This document shows positions 1 to 12,989 of a stretch of 64,000 bases of DNA, in pieces (position 1 is the stretch's first letter; each line of letters begins with the position of its first letter). The translations under genes and the position numbers were made by a program. The notes beneath the pieces were generated by a model. It was not told the origin of the DNA, did not search any database, and saw only the letters and a list, made by a program, of their open reading frames with translations. This DNA is from Branchiostoma floridae. Taxonomy: Eukaryota; Chordata; Leptocardii; Amphioxiformes; Branchiostomatidae. The DNA is taken from NCBI RefSeq assembly GCF_000003815.2, contig NC_049980.1, positions 11,400,192 through 11,464,191 of the forward strand. Reading direction: 5' to 3'.

Positions 1-1799
1 TACTGAGTTCACCAAAACGAGTTGTAAAGTTCGATCGGAGTGTTTTAGGCGAGTTGCATCGACTCATCCATGGTAACGTGAACAACTAGCGGCTCCTAGG
101 TTAATTGATATCACTACGAATCTTGCTATGTTCACTAAAAAGGCCGCAAGTTTGTTTTGTAGTTCTTTAATACTATCGTACTGTTTCAGCAGCAAAATTT
201 CCGCAAAGATAACTAAAGCTAAAGTTACTGGCACAAAGTTTCATAAATCATTCTGATATGTAAAGATAGCTTATCTTTCATACTTATGAACTGAACGGTA
301 GACATGAGCCGGGACAAAATTGTAGTCATACTTTAATTAATGAAAAATAATCTACTGAGTCTCACGAAAATATGCGGCGCTCTCCCCCACACAAGTGTCA
401 TGTGTTGTTATTGTGTGTGCATATTGGGGAGGGGGTAACTAGTGTGATGCAGAAAGTGACGAGCCGTGTGTACTTCAAACTATGTAGGAATTATGCCGCC
501 TTCATCTACGTTACTTTTACCACATCGTACCTGTCACCAATAAACAGTCACCCTGTCGACACTGACCTATAAACTGAAATCAGATGGCGCTCGCCTGCCA
601 TCTTATGATCCTAGCTATTCTTCACTGCCATCTCTCAATGGATTCAAAATTCCAGAAGATAAAATATCTTGACCTAAAAACTTGAATACTGCCCTTATGG
701 GTCATTCAATTCATAAAACTCAATCACCACGAGACAGCCATATTGTACTCTGTTGAAACGCCCTGGCTTGGAGAAATCAGTGGCCAGTTGTCCTGTGGTT
801 CGGTTTCATCCTCCCTTGTGATACACACACAACATGTCGCATCTCATCGATGGACTAGAGAGTGATAAAATATTCATCCGTTAGGTTTGTGTTTCCTGGA
901 ACATGAGGCGTTAGCTGTAGGCCGTGAGGAAGGCACGGGAGCGGCGATTGCCGGAGGGATTAGCGGGGTCGGTGCGGGGTTAATTGAGCGGGTGGGAGAG
1001 ATTTACCGGTCTGTCCGGGGATTTAGGAGGGGGGAGGGGGTGATCATCACACAGGGCTTACGTGACCGAAAAAGGGTCTACAAGAAAAAAAAGAAGAAAT
1101 TTGGAGAAAAATACCGAGTAAAGACAAACGCAGACTTACTTTTTGATATCCATGTTTGAGATGTAGTATTTCAAAAAGAGCTATCTACCATTGAAAATAC
1201 TCAGAACACTATCCAAATCGGAAGTTCCACTGCAGTATCCTAGGAAGCCGCCAGGGGGCCCATGATCAAACTTAACCTTTTTTTCCTGAACCTGAAAAGA
1301 CAAAGACATACCAATTTTTGGTCGCTTGAAAGTGTTAAATATGCACTCAAAATCACTCAATAACGTGCTATATGCTAAAGCAACAGGGCGGTACGATTCC
1401 CACCCTTACTGCAATTATTGTTCTCACGGCCGTAATGGTAATTATGCAGTCCTCTGCAAATGGTCCAAATCTAGGCTAGTCCCACTGTCGCATAAAATTC
1501 ATACAAAAACCCACCTGTGGTTCCAGAGTCTACCCACACGACACCGTTAATCACCTCCGGTGAGAGTTTATATTTTCTCCCGTGTTAATTTGTGGGAATA
1601 ATAACTTTAGAGGTTTCGACTGATTTCCATTAATGTTTGTATCTCCATAAGTCTGGGCCCTAGGAAGAAATAATCAACATTCGACATTCGGAAAGATATT
1701 TCCACACCCATTTCAAGACACAGTTTTTGCAAGAAATGGGATATTGTGCAAGGAAAATCTGATACAATTCTGACCGAGAGAAAGATACCATGACAGCCT
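1..1799. other. Intergenic sequence, no supported gene
   Basis: Only short open frames occur here. None has a signal peptide, a recognisable domain or a convincing splice context. A purine-rich patch near 1000-1110 (G runs, then A runs) gives a 90-codon open frame that looks compositional. I see nothing else to annotate. Confidence 0.6.
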
Positions 1800-1966
1800 C
1801 TAACCCTAACCCTAACCCTAACCCTAACACTAACACTAACCCTAACCCTAACCCTAACCCTAACCCTAACCCTAACCCTAACACTAACACTAACACTAAC
1901 ACTAACACTAACCCTAACCCTAACCCTAACACTACCCCTAACACTAACCCTGAACCTAAACCTAAC
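1800..1966 (-). repeat. Interstitial telomere-type repeat array (TTAGGG on minus strand)
   Basis: About 28 consecutive hexamers, mostly CCCTAA on the plus strand with blocks of the variant ACTAAC and a degenerate right end (CCTGAA, CCTAAA). CCCTAA/TTAGGG is the telomere repeat of vertebrates, lancelets and many other metazoans. It is flanked by ordinary sequence on both sides, so it is internal rather than a chromosome end. The block structure of the variants suggests local amplification after the array formed. It is open in several frames only because the unit lacks stop codons there. Confidence 0.95.
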
Positions 1967-4108
1967 ATATGCACGACTAGTCCAATAAAGACTGTCCGCA
2001 GTTTGTAATTGTACGACGATCACACTACAAATGCCACCGGGTCGTTAGGAAGGAATACTAGTATTACAAATGTGTCACCGTACCAAGAAGTAGACTTGAC
2101 TATTTATAAGTTATCTTCCAGATTTAGGAATGTTTAAAAAGTTTGTTATCCTTACAAGCTAAGGCGACATGCAGGCAGGTTGTTCCAGTTCACTAGATTT
2201 TATATCAATAGCTTTATGCTGTGTTCCCTGATAAAACTAGTCTTCCCGTAGGTTCCCACGTACGATATATAGCTCCTCGTTAATGTACGAAGCTATTAGG
2301 CAGACCACCCTTAAGTGTGATCAATTGGGACCTGGAGTTTATATACTGAATCACAAGCGTTTTACTACTTATGATTCATAGGGTGGGAGCTAATTAACGG
2401 GTTTTTGGAGTTGTCGTAAAGCACAAATAATGCGTCTACATTTGCTACATTCCAGAAGCTCATATAAGAGATGAATGCCACATTTATCATAATATTTTTT
2501 GTTCTAGAGAGGCTGAAGTATCAAAGATTTAAGAACCAACTTCTTACAATATGTCATAGCGAAGAAGATGCCATGTTCAGAAAAGCTCTATAGCTCTATA
2601 TACAACATATACGGGAATGACAGGACATTGGTGTCCCTGTTAAGTCAACGTAATTCAAAACATAGAAAAAGGAGTCACCCATAATCTATGAACAAAAATA
2701 ACGTTGAAAATTAGATGAAAATTCTTGATTTTAGAAAGCCATTGCAAGCCATAGAAGAATAATGACGTTTTTTCAGCGTTACGACTGAGCTATTGGTGGC
2801 AACCTTAAACTGTTGCTACTTGGAGATAAAGTTTTATCGGCATTTTCTGTGATGTAACCTGCATTACATTGCTACTATCCAACCCCTCGGAAAATCTCTC
2901 TCAAAGAGGTTGCAAAGTCCATGGCTCTATGTGGCTGTCCTGAAGCCTTTTGATCTGAATGATTACTATACAACTGTTGTACTGGGCAAAGTTGTTCTTG
3001 ACCTAGACAAATTGGTACCTGGCGATCTTTTAATAAATTTCTACCAGGCTAAATCTGTTCCTATCCGAGCTGTGGTAGTTAATATGGGATTACGTTTACT
3101 CCAAAGTAGAAAGTAATCTTGGCTGCTCTCACCCAAAAGTTTCGTCTCTGATGTTTATCACCTGTGTCTCCGATTCTGGCATGCTCGACCGCAGGGGATC
3201 TACACATGAGACGCTGGAGGGATATTAAAGCTTTGAGTGATGATATCTATAGCACATTTCGCCTACAAAAGAATACGGGTAGTGGTTAGGAACACAAAAA
3301 AGATCAACCTAACATAAATTCATTACCGTCGATGGTCCTTTGTATTTTACAGAAAACTTGAGAGAGAAAAATACCTCCGGGCATTGTTTATGACTGCCAA
3401 GCCCATTAGATCAAACTGATGCTGTATATCCTGACATTTCCTTCACGTGTAATGAAACCTTTATGTTGCAGTTGTTTTTGTGGCTGACTCGTTAAGTATA
3501 GTCCCATATGGCCAACGATCAAGGAACAACATTTTTATCGGAGGTAGGAACGCAGGTGCTTTTACGTTGCAAGATATCCCAAGGCGAACAGCCTCTGGGA
3601 AAAACTATATTTGGAGATGTACGATATTCTATAAGCCAGTATGCTGAGGAAATGTTTATCGCAATTCTCTCTCCTTTTTCTGCAAGTGAGTGTAGTGTGT
3701 TCAAAAGGAAAGTTTCTTCCGATGATGGTAGAAAAAGATTCGTGACGTAAGCTGGATTGAAGCTCAAAATAAGTCAACAGCTAAACCGGATATCATCATC
3801 GTAGTCTCCTTTGATGGAACGGTAATCACTCTAGAATGACTTCATTTCTTCTCTCACGCTTTGCCTTTCGCTGTACCCTATCAAAGAGGACTGCAGATCG
3901 GAATGTATGCGGTCATTATGTATACAATAATTTTGAAGCTACAACTTCTCTTATATTTGTGGAAGATTCACAGATAAAATTCGGATGAGCGGTCGGTTTA
4001 CTGCATGCATGTATCGATCTCTTGAAAACCCTATTCCCCGACGAACGTCTCTTGCAGCATCAAGAAAGGACAATGTTTAGTTCCACATATCATGCATTGT
4101 CACACATT
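1967..4108. other. Intergenic sequence, no supported gene
   Basis: AT-leaning sequence with short open frames under 85 codons. Frames overlap on both strands around 3508-3777, which is what chance predicts. No recognisable exon, RNA gene or repeat was seen. Confidence 0.5.
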
Positions 4109-4409
4109 AACACTCCTGTCACACATTCCCAGGACTTTGCTCCCGACCAGTCTCCAACCAAGGTCAGTGCTGGGTTGGCAATAGCTTGGTGTCCAATATT
4201 AGCTCCACTTTGCTCCTGAATGTCGATCGCATCCAAAGACTTTCCCGATTTTGGTTTTTCAAATACATAGAAGGCTGGCGCAGGCAGATTTCAAAGACTA
4301 GTAGACAACCTGGCCGACTGACCTCCAACCGTAATATGACCTTGCTCATGACTAACTCCAAGCCACTGTCTGTAGAAGGTCGGGAGGCCATGGTCGGGTA
4401 TGTGACAGA
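4109..4409 (-). mobile_element. TIR-MITE copy, same family as 7412-7695, inverted orientation
   Basis: The left end (CTCCTGTCACACATTC) and the following GCTGGGTTGG stretch match the reverse complement of the right end of the intact element at 7412-7695. The right end (GTAGAAGGTCGGGAGG, then CCATGGTCGGG and TGTGACAG) matches the reverse complement of that element's left end. No transposase is present, so it is non-autonomous. The terminal repeats have decayed slightly, which suggests an older insertion. Confidence 0.7.
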
Positions 4410-4537
4410 AACTTAAGTAGACAACCGCCTCCACGCTATACTCACGCACGGATCCATCAAAACGTTCTAGGTTACTTATGATTCATTCACACCCTTGTAG
4501 TGCATAGTAGTACATGCATAGGGCTTGATTTCTTGCT

Positions 4538-4769
4538 GTTTCAGTAGCAGGGTAAATTTACTGAGAGGGTTGCTAGCCTTTCTGATTTAACGTGCCCGAG
4601 GCACCTCCCCGAACATGGAACACACATTTTACGTCCCTTCTGAAAGACGATGCAGCTCCAACCGGGATGTTTGCACCCAAGGATCCCCGGACTTGACAGA
4701 ATCTCTCAGATACTTTGGAACCAGGAGCTCAAGTATTTGTAGCTACCAGTTGAGCCACAAGGACATCCC
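4538..4769 (-). mobile_element. tRNA-derived SINE, copy 1
   Basis: Read on the minus strand the element starts GGGATGTCC and then has a pol III A-box-like TGGCTCAACTGG. A degenerate B-box (GGTTCCAA) follows about 30 nt later. The body contains AGAAGGGACGTAAAA and GGGGAGGTGCCTCGGGCACG, and the copy ends CCCTGCTACTGAAAC. The copy at 43394-43605 matches along its whole length. The body motif also occurs behind a 5S rRNA-like head at 42283-42500. The tRNA of origin cannot be assigned by eye. Confidence 0.75.
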
Positions 4770-5129
4770 AGGCAACTTATGATAAAAAGAAAAATCTCAC
4801 TCAGGAAGTCCGATACACATCTTCCTTTTATTCACAGGTTTACTAGGTCCTCCATCTGTCCTACTGGACAGGACGCAGCTGTCATAACGTTATACTTAGT
4901 TCACTTCAAGTATAAGAGATAAATCTACTTGAGCGACTGAAGTTTCTGCCAAACGATCCGCTCAAGACAATAAGATCAGTAAAATCATTGCACTCTGTGA
5001 CACATGGCAAGCTCATATCACCAATTCTCAATCGTTACTTTTGTCCATAGCGTATAGATTACATTCTACATTTATATGTTATAGTGTACAATGAAAGTCG
5101 AAGGACGAATCTAGAGAGTACGCCTTTTG

Positions 5130-5369
5130 CATTCTCCTACGCAGGCCCTCGCCTGTGGCCCATACAATATACCTTGGATAATCTCTGCTACACCGGACTG
5201 AGGCTTCTACTTTTGTGGGCTTGGGCTCTAACCAACTGTCAGCCAATCAGAAACGCCCAAAAGTTTTCTTTAGGTAAAACTGCTTCTCTGATTGGCTGAC
5301 AACTCAGCCTCGGTTGAGCAGAGCCTATCACGCATGTAGGCAGATGGCAGGTTCTGCGTAGGGGAATGT
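5130..5369. mobile_element. Foldback MITE (about 240 bp)
   Basis: The two halves are imperfect inverted repeats. CATTCTCCTACGCAGG at the left faces CTGCGTAGGGGAATG at the right. CTCTGCTACACCGG faces the complement of a CTCTGCTCAACCGAGG stretch, and GTCAGCCAATCAGA faces TCTGATTGGCTGAC near the centre. There is no coding capacity. The inner arms carry CCAATC/GATTGG, a CCAAT-box-like sequence that is probably incidental. Confidence 0.75.
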
Positions 5370-7411
5370 TTCCGCGAAAATGACATACAAGACAATTTGG
5401 ACTCCCGGATTATTGATATCGCTTTGTTTCAGAGTGGTTCGCCATCCAAGAAAGTCCACAGGTGATCCTCATCCCAACAATATTATCATCACACTCGCTG
5501 CTACTTTAACAACCAATTTACAGTAAGTGTGTGTCGGTATGCCACAGAGCTTCATCTACTTAATGGTCTCTAAAGTACAACCGTCTGCTTTGTTATATTA
5601 CACAGGAGCCAAAAGGCGTTATCCGTCACGCTATGCCAGTCCAGTGTAAAACTCTCTCAGCTGGATTGGGAAACATTCCTGGTTAAGAAACAGACTGTGG
5701 CCGTGGATCACCGGATGTCATTCTTGTTCAGGTTTCATCTGTGAAAAACATCAGATTTATGAGTCAAAACTTACTTTTTTGCTTTAATAGTGTTTGTTGC
5801 ACAAGTGATGACCATTACCATAAAGATAATAATGATACGCAAGAAGGATGATAATGATAGGCTATAGTCGCTATACCAGTTATATCGCATCAAGTAGTGT
5901 AATGAACACGAGGGAACTTGATCAATACATAATAGTTAGAACATCATAAAAAAAATTTACGTACCAGCCAACCGACCAACAGTCTTAACCAAAAACGTAT
6001 CACAAACTTATGCTGCTCTCCACTATAATGAAACTTGCGACATACCTAAGAACACATTTCAATTTTTATCGAAGAGCTTTCCCTTTGATATGTCAATCTT
6101 CGATCATTCTTTCAGAGATCAGATCGCTGACTCCAGTTCACACACAGCAACTCTCCAGTAACGAGTTCATCTCATATATATGACCTCCGGCTATACCACG
6201 ATTCCAATGAAATCTAAGATGTGTTAATGATGCGAATTTCGTGACAATCTATTCTAAAGCCCTTATCCATTGGGTCAAGGCCTGCAAATCATTTACTGTC
6301 AACTTCTTGTAGTTTCCAACGTTAACAAACACCATCAGATGACAGGCCTTTTGACCCAATAAATATTATACATCTTTTGTTAGTAGACTGATGCTGACAT
6401 GAAGTAGATTGATAAAGATGTAGGTTTTTTTTTCATAACTACAAAGAAATCCGATCGAGATTTTTGGCAGCACATATCTTTCTTTCTTCCATTCATGCGT
6501 ACAATATAGTTCTGAGTTCTGACACAAGTGTGGTCAACTTACATAATGCTGTTCCAGAAATCTTCGTATCGTCGGCCAGAGACGCTCAAACTTTGCTGCC
6601 ACCTCATTTTCCAGCTGCGACTCCTCTTCGGTCCTCTGGAATAAGAGAAGACATGGAATGTTTGTCAATTGTGACAATTGTGTGTGTCAAATGTTAGCTC
6701 TTTATTTACAAGCAGAGACATAACAATATATAAGATATGCAGTTACGCAAACAACTGGATATGACTTTACTTTGGAAACGGTCAGACATTTCAGACAACA
6801 ATATGGTATCTTTCGTCAGTTACACTAACTGATCACATTTTCAATATCTTCTCCTTTTCTTCATCCTGAACAGTACATGCATCTTTGCGTCGATACGAGT
6901 CAGTTGCAAACTTTTATCAAAGCAGCCAGACTCTACTTTTTGTACAAATGTGCAAATAGAAATCACCAAAAGTAGTCTAAGTTATTGGAACGCCGTTGGT
7001 AAGTATCCTCAGGGGGCCGACAGTCTTTTAAAAAAAGCCTCTAATGTTCACAGAACAAGGCAGAAATTAAAAGTAATTGATCCATATGCTTTACATGTAG
7101 CTAAAGGATACGTTTCCGTCACAGGTCGCGGGCGGGCAATCCAAACCAGACCGCAATCAAGATAGAATCTCACGGCTTTAATGACACCGAGACATCATGG
7201 CTCCAGTCTTTATCTTACAAACAGTCATAACACTTCAATCGATGGGAATTAATCGAGGGGGGGGGGGGTGATGTTCGTCAATCAAAGTCAGTCGGCGTTT
7301 TATTTTCCAGTCTCATCTCCTAAAAGTCTAGATTTTGCGTCAATAAACTACCGTTCGACAAGTACAAGTGCGGAGATGTACATTTGCAACATGCTAAATT
7401 ATGCATATGAT
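5370..7411. other. Intergenic sequence, no supported gene
   Basis: No convincing open frame or RNA gene. One short spaced inverted repeat lies at 6269-6360 and a G homopolymer at about 7257-7268. Confidence 0.5.
6269..6360. repeat. Spaced inverted repeat
   Basis: ATTGGGTCAAGGCCTG at the left faces CAGGCCTTTTGACCCAAT at the right with about 60 nt between. It is probably a remnant of a small foldback element. Confidence 0.6.
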
Positions 7412-7695
7412 AAAGCCCCTGTCAAATTTGGTCGACCATGTTCTCCCGACCTTCTCCAGACCATGGTTAGGAATCGGGCAATATCATCTGTGGTTGACAG
7501 TTAGTCGGCGAAGATACCTACTGGTCTTTAAAGGTAGACTGGGCCAGTCAACTGTAAATTCCGTAAAGCCATAGTCTTCTTAGATGCGTAAAGCCATAGT
7601 CTTCTCCACGCTACCCCCAACCCAGCGCCTACCTTGGTCGGGGAGTGGTCAGGAACAAAGTCGTGAGAAGGTCCTGAATGTGTGACAGGGGCTTA
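7412..7695 (+). mobile_element. TIR-MITE with intact ends (family reference copy)
   Basis: It begins AAAGCCCCTGTCAAAT and ends TGTGACAGGGGCTTA, so the terminal inverted repeat is about TAAGCCCCTGTCA with a TA at the edge. Subterminal sequences CCCGACCTTCTCCAGACCATGG and the complement of its right-hand counterpart are also related. An 18-bp direct repeat (TAAAGCCATAGTCTTCT) occurs twice at 7563-7613. Four further partial or inverted copies lie at 4109, 30148, 32513 and about 43020. There is no transposase. Confidence 0.8.
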
Positions 7696-10600
7696 CGGCA
7701 AACCTTTCAGACCTGTACACGTTTACTTTCTCGGTCGATACAACGAAAATTATGATGCACAATTGTATTGCTTGACTTGTGACTTGTGTGGGAAGTACAA
7801 ATTGGAGCATTGTTTCAAGTTCATTACAACCCCATCGATCATTTACGGATCCTGATCAATTAACACATGCAACAGCTGAATAGCCACCGACTCCCGGTAG
7901 GTAACAATACACGGTTGAAGTCACAAAATAATCTTCGCCCTGGCGCCAGACATGGTGAGGTGGACGGTCAATGGGTTAATGCGCATCAAACATAGTTAGG
8001 TAGAAGTAGTTGGGTGCGGTTTTGCGTGATGGTATCATCTTCCATGTTGTCTAGAGCCACATGAGTTTTTCTATGGTTGTACGGAGGTGGAGGAAATTTG
8101 AGTTAGTGAGTGGCGTTTATGAAAGGAAAACACTGAGTTTCCGTATGGTATACTCAAAAGGTATAGATTGTGTAAAGATTGGCTAACAGTTCTTAGTAGA
8201 ATAGTTTATTTTTCCACTAGTCACTATTGTTATCTTGCAACGTCTGCACATTTTATACACTGCAATTAGCCCTTTGGCAAGATAAAACGTGCAGATAGAA
8301 CTCACTTCTGATTTCGGCAAACGTCTATTTGTAAATGATATCGTTTAGATTTAAAACGTACAGGCATAAAAGAGTAGGTGACCAAAACATACCCGTATAT
8401 GGCCTTGTGGATACTCGCAAAAAGTCGCAGGTGGTCCACAATAACCATTGATCTTTCTTACCGGCAATTAGCGCCCGGTAATGTGTTCCACTATAGCGCC
8501 TCTCAGCGGAGAAATTCGTCCGTTAAATTCGTTGGTAGTAAACTCACGACCTTGCGGCAGGCGAGCGCCTATCAGTTATGGCCTATCATCTGCTGTGGGG
8601 TAGTGTGCTCAACAGCTAGCTCCCCCCTAGGACGCAACATTTACCGTACATGGGAGCCCCATCGGGACACCGGGGATTTTATCATATAAAGTGATTTCAA
8701 ATCCTGATGAACGGTTGGTGCATACCGCTGAGTGTGTCTCTTCGGGTTAGGCAGTGGGCGAACAGTTATGTGCTTTGGTAGTAAATTTTATATTTTGTAT
8801 CATAATGCCCTGATGCGCTGCTGATTTGGACAGGTTAATAAAAAGGCCCGTTAAAATAATAGCTGGAGTATGATATACTAAGGTAGCGGGTCTATTTCAC
8901 TAACGTATCCCGAGGTATTGCTTTTGGAGTGTCTGTTTATCTGACTGTGTGTGTGTGTGTGTTTTCATGCTTATTCTCCAATGCTAGGCACGTTGGGGCA
9001 CTGACAGGAAGTTAGGCAAATGGTCCCAGAAAGGTATTCGAGTAAGTTATCAAAGGTTATCTCCTTTCCTGTTTTTAATATCCTGTTGTATGTTGCCTTT
9101 TAGGAGCCAGTTGGAAGATGCGTAGACAGAGTAGACAGCGAGGAAATGCACCATAATGATTAAAGTAAAAAAAAAGATCACAAAAACTCATATTTGACAT
9201 GGAATGAGGTCTTCAATTTCTTGTTTTTCTTTTGATTAAATTCTTTCTTAATCAATCTCACAACTCAAATTGTTGGTGTACGTGAGCCAAGGGTCACGAA
9301 TCTCCTTCGCGAAAGAATACGATAAAAAAGGTGTACTATTTCCTCAATTGCAGATCTGCTATCGTGTCGTTCATTTTGACTGGTGTCTTTACTGCCGTGT
9401 GGTTCGTGCCCCGAAAAGGTTGACAAGGCAAAATCGTCACGTAAGTGCGATGAAAACGGCAATAATTTGTACTACTTTTGATGACAGCACCTGACAGGAC
9501 ACATGGACATAGGCCATTGGATTCTGCCATTTTACAAACATCTCTTAAATACTTACGTGCTTGTCTACCAATGGCGAATGTCTTATGTCACGGAAATACC
9601 ATCCATGCAGCAGTTTGGGCCTTTTGCACAGAAAATGTTCGTCCAAACATATGGTAATGACATTTTGATGGACCAAACTTGATGCAAATAATTTCAAGGC
9701 ACGTGAAAGGCAACTGATCCTGTTATTTCGTATTCACTTCATAGACTTATTGTCTGACGGAAGTTTGATCGCAGTCAGTACAATTATTCTTTACTGCCGT
9801 AAAAGAGAAAGTAAAAAATGAAATAGGGTTAGAATAAATGTGCACCTTTTGTTTTGATCATCACGGACGAGTTGCCCGAACCAGGTCCACTATCTCCTTC
9901 CAGACATCTCTTTTGTTTCAAGTTTGAGAAAAAATCTTTTGCACATAGAAATCGGTTCAAATTGCATGAGATGGCCAAATAGTTATCTACCCTACATATT
10001 CTCTGGAGATTGTCAGACATAAGTCCGCAAAAGATGCCAATGTTGCTTTGTTTGGCTCATTAGAAATTTAACGTTAGTTGTAAAGAAAGGGCATGTCTCT
10101 GCCTAATTTGTTTTTCAACACTGAATAACCTCACACACCCCAAGACGCTTTAATCAAAAGGGTTCGCTCCGTCAATTTCCATCTAAGCATCCATCTATTG
10201 AGAAGAAAGCCCGACGTTCCATTGCCTTCTGGCATTTCCCTACATGGTACACTCAGGCAGAGTGTTATTTGTGCTGTCAGAATCAAGGTAAGAACAATTC
10301 GTTAGACATGGCGCCTAGCCTCGTATGAAAAGATTCATTGCTTTTTTCGGTTCATGAGTAAATGCTCTATTTTATATTGCTCTTGTTTACAGTGTTAAAT
10401 GTCAACCCTGGTTGGCAAAGTCAAACACAGGTACTCCGAACTGCCAAAGGAATCTAAATCATTGAGGATCACCTTTTCTCTCAAACGGGACGGGGCCGAT
10501 ATTGACTTCCAACGACCTTTGATGCATTGCTGACGTCACATGAGTATAAAGTCACGTGTTCAGAATGATTTGGTTAGGCAGCTGAGGGGGACTTAGTGAT

Positions 10601-11385
10601 TCAGTTGGAAATTCTGTTGAGTCCAAAATTGCAGTTGGAGAGTAGTTTATTTCTTCGCAGTAGCCAATTGACCGTTTGCATGACTAATTAGGACTTTCAG
10701 AAGCTCGAGGGTAGTTACACATTTTGCTTTGAGGCGCAGCTGAAACTCGCCTGAAAGCTCATTCTCCCTAGCATCTCAAGACGCCTAAGATTAAACAGCG
10801 GTAGAATGTTCTTTTTATCTGCATCGATACAGCATCTACGACGGTGATGTGCCCAAGTGGAACTTCGCAGATTTGTGGTTGATGAAGCCTTACAGGAAAC
10901 ATCGTTCCAATAAAGATTACCCATGCCCATGGTGTAGAAAAAGAATTTAATCCTAAGTTTAATGTCTTTCTGGTCTCAGTTTCTTAAAATCTGGCGTAAA
11001 CTTTATGGTGCAGATGGCAAAACAAATGTAAAGGTCCTTGAAAGATAAATATCAAGACTTCGCTTCGAAATTGCGAACATACAATATCTTATCTTGATCA
11101 TTTACTTCCTGTCCTTAATAGCATACTGCAAAATAAAACAGTTGGGGAGTAAATGACATATTGTTGGCCCGTTAGCATTCAAATATTTACATTTAAAATC
11201 CAAGCGAATCGAAGCCCGTTGCTACAGTAAACAAGACATTGCTGCTAGTTTTACATTTACTTTCTTGTGTCGTAGCATTTAAAACTGAAGATTCTTATTT
11301 ATAACTTTGAATAGAAACTGCAAATTCTACTCTCTTTAACGTATTTCAATGTTATCAACTTCTAAATATACGCAATCGTGTGAGA
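7696..11385. other. Intergenic sequence, no supported gene
   Basis: Nothing convincing. There is a short GT run at about 8947-8962, and open frames up to about 100 codons (8378-8689) without domain, signal peptide or splice support. Read as non-coding here. Confidence 0.5.
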
Positions 11386-11668
11386 AACGATGTGAAGATA
11401 TTTACGGACGTTTGCGAAAAAAGATGTGAAGATATTTACAGACGCTTACGGAAAAGATATGAAGATATTTACAGACGCGTACGGAAAAGATGTGAAGATA
11501 TTTACGGAAAAGATGTGAAGATATTTACAGAAAAGATGTGAAGATATTTACAGAAAAGATGTAAAGATATTTACAGACGTACGCTTACGGAAAAGATGTG
11601 AAGATATTTACAGAAAAGACGTGAAGATATTTACAGAAGCTTACGGAAAAGATGTGAAGATATTTACA
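11386..11668 (+). repeat. Tandem repeat, unit core GATGTGAAGATATTTACAGA
   Basis: About ten copies of a 20-22 nt core, GAAAAGATGTGAAGATATTTAC. Some copies are extended by a GACGCTTACG-like segment, so unit length alternates between short and long forms. There is no coding interpretation. Confidence 0.85.
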
Positions 11669-11859
11669 CATCGTTAGGGATACCCAATATGTAACGTTAG
11701 AGATATTTTGGGACATTTACGGACACGCAATCGTACGAAAAAATATGCACACACCTTAGTCTTTGGAGGCCACTGCATCGGCTCCGGGTTCCACTTGGGA
11801 GGCCACTGCAACGGCGCCATGTTCTCGTTGGGTGGAGGCCATACTCTTCGCTCCCGCAA

Positions 11860-12040
11860 CTATAGAGGCGAAGAAGTAAAAAAAAAGTCATGTTCAAAGT
11901 ATTTTCAAAGTTCAATACAACTAAAGACGCAGCCTAGAAGTAAAAAAAAGTCATGTTCAAAGTATTTTCAAAGTTCAGTGTAACTATAGACGCAAAGAAG
12001 TAAGAAAAGGTCAAGTTCAAAGTATTTTCAAAGTTCAGTC
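11860..12040 (+). repeat. Three-copy tandem repeat, 60-65 bp unit
   Basis: Each unit reads GAAGTAAAAAAAAGTCATG, then TTCAAAGTATTTTCAAAGTTCA, then CAACTATAGACGCAAAGAA. Units start near 11873, 11937 and 11997. Just upstream, GGCCACTGCA is also duplicated (11768 and 11801). Confidence 0.85.
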
Positions 12041-12989
12041 ACAACTGTTTTTTTTGGAGGGGGGGGGGGGTACAATAACTCGGCCTTGTCCTTTTAGAAT
12101 ACTTTACATCTTATGAGACGTTTCGTATGGTTCCAAAAGTATCGCAGGGCGCAGGCAACGTTGGAGTGGCTGTAATCTTTTCGCCTTTCAATTTTGAAAG
12201 GTCCCGTCTGACTGTAGTTATTCTCTGTCTGAATGAAACATCATTTGTCCGTGAAAATGTATGGTCAGCATTTGCTTTAGTAAAGTTTAGTGTAACGCTA
12301 TAGGATGAGTCAGTTTGTCATCTTCGGTACGTTTGCCGCTGACGGCTCTTTCTATGCATTCGTTACAAATCGACACACTGTTGCAGCATATCATCATCAT
12401 CATTATCATCATCTTTTGTGTTAACTTTGAATAAATGTCACTCTAACATCTGCTAGAGCATAGCTACATTACAAATTGTCGCAGAGGAACATTGTTACTC
12501 GCCCTCTGGCCCCAAGTATGTATGGACCTACAGAAGAACCAGAATCTTCTATATGTGTATACACAGACGTTCCTTCATGTTATAAGTATTCATACAGGTA
12601 AGGGTCTATAGGGCATGAAATACTGCATGCGCTACAGAGAAGTGCTTAGAACTGTCTAATTTTCAGTTGCGCTCTGCAGTGAGCAAAGTTAGAATGCGGG
12701 CTGACCCCTAGCCCTAAAAGCAGAGAGAGAGCAGCACAGGTGATTACCAGTGTGCGAAAGAATTTGTCATAGCTTCTGTAGGTCTAAACGTGTGAGAGAC
12801 GAAACACATTTCGTTTTCCAATTGTTAATTTAACCATGGCTAAAGAAACAAGTCACCACGACCAACCCCAACATACCTATATTCACGGACAAACTGAAAG
12901 CCGCTCTAAGTCTAAGAAGCCAAACTTGTCAAGATAAACACTCGTATTTGAATTATTCTCTCGTATGGATTATGTCAATAACTATCCTA
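12041..12989. other. Intergenic sequence, no supported gene
   Basis: A T7/G12 homopolymer lies at about 12050-12070 and a short ATC-rich microsatellite at 12390-12415. No gene or RNA was recognised. Confidence 0.5.

Noticed and set aside
1607-2023. Open frames through the telomere-like array on both strands
   Set aside because: Repeat translation only (NPNPN, VRVRV, LGLGL cycles).
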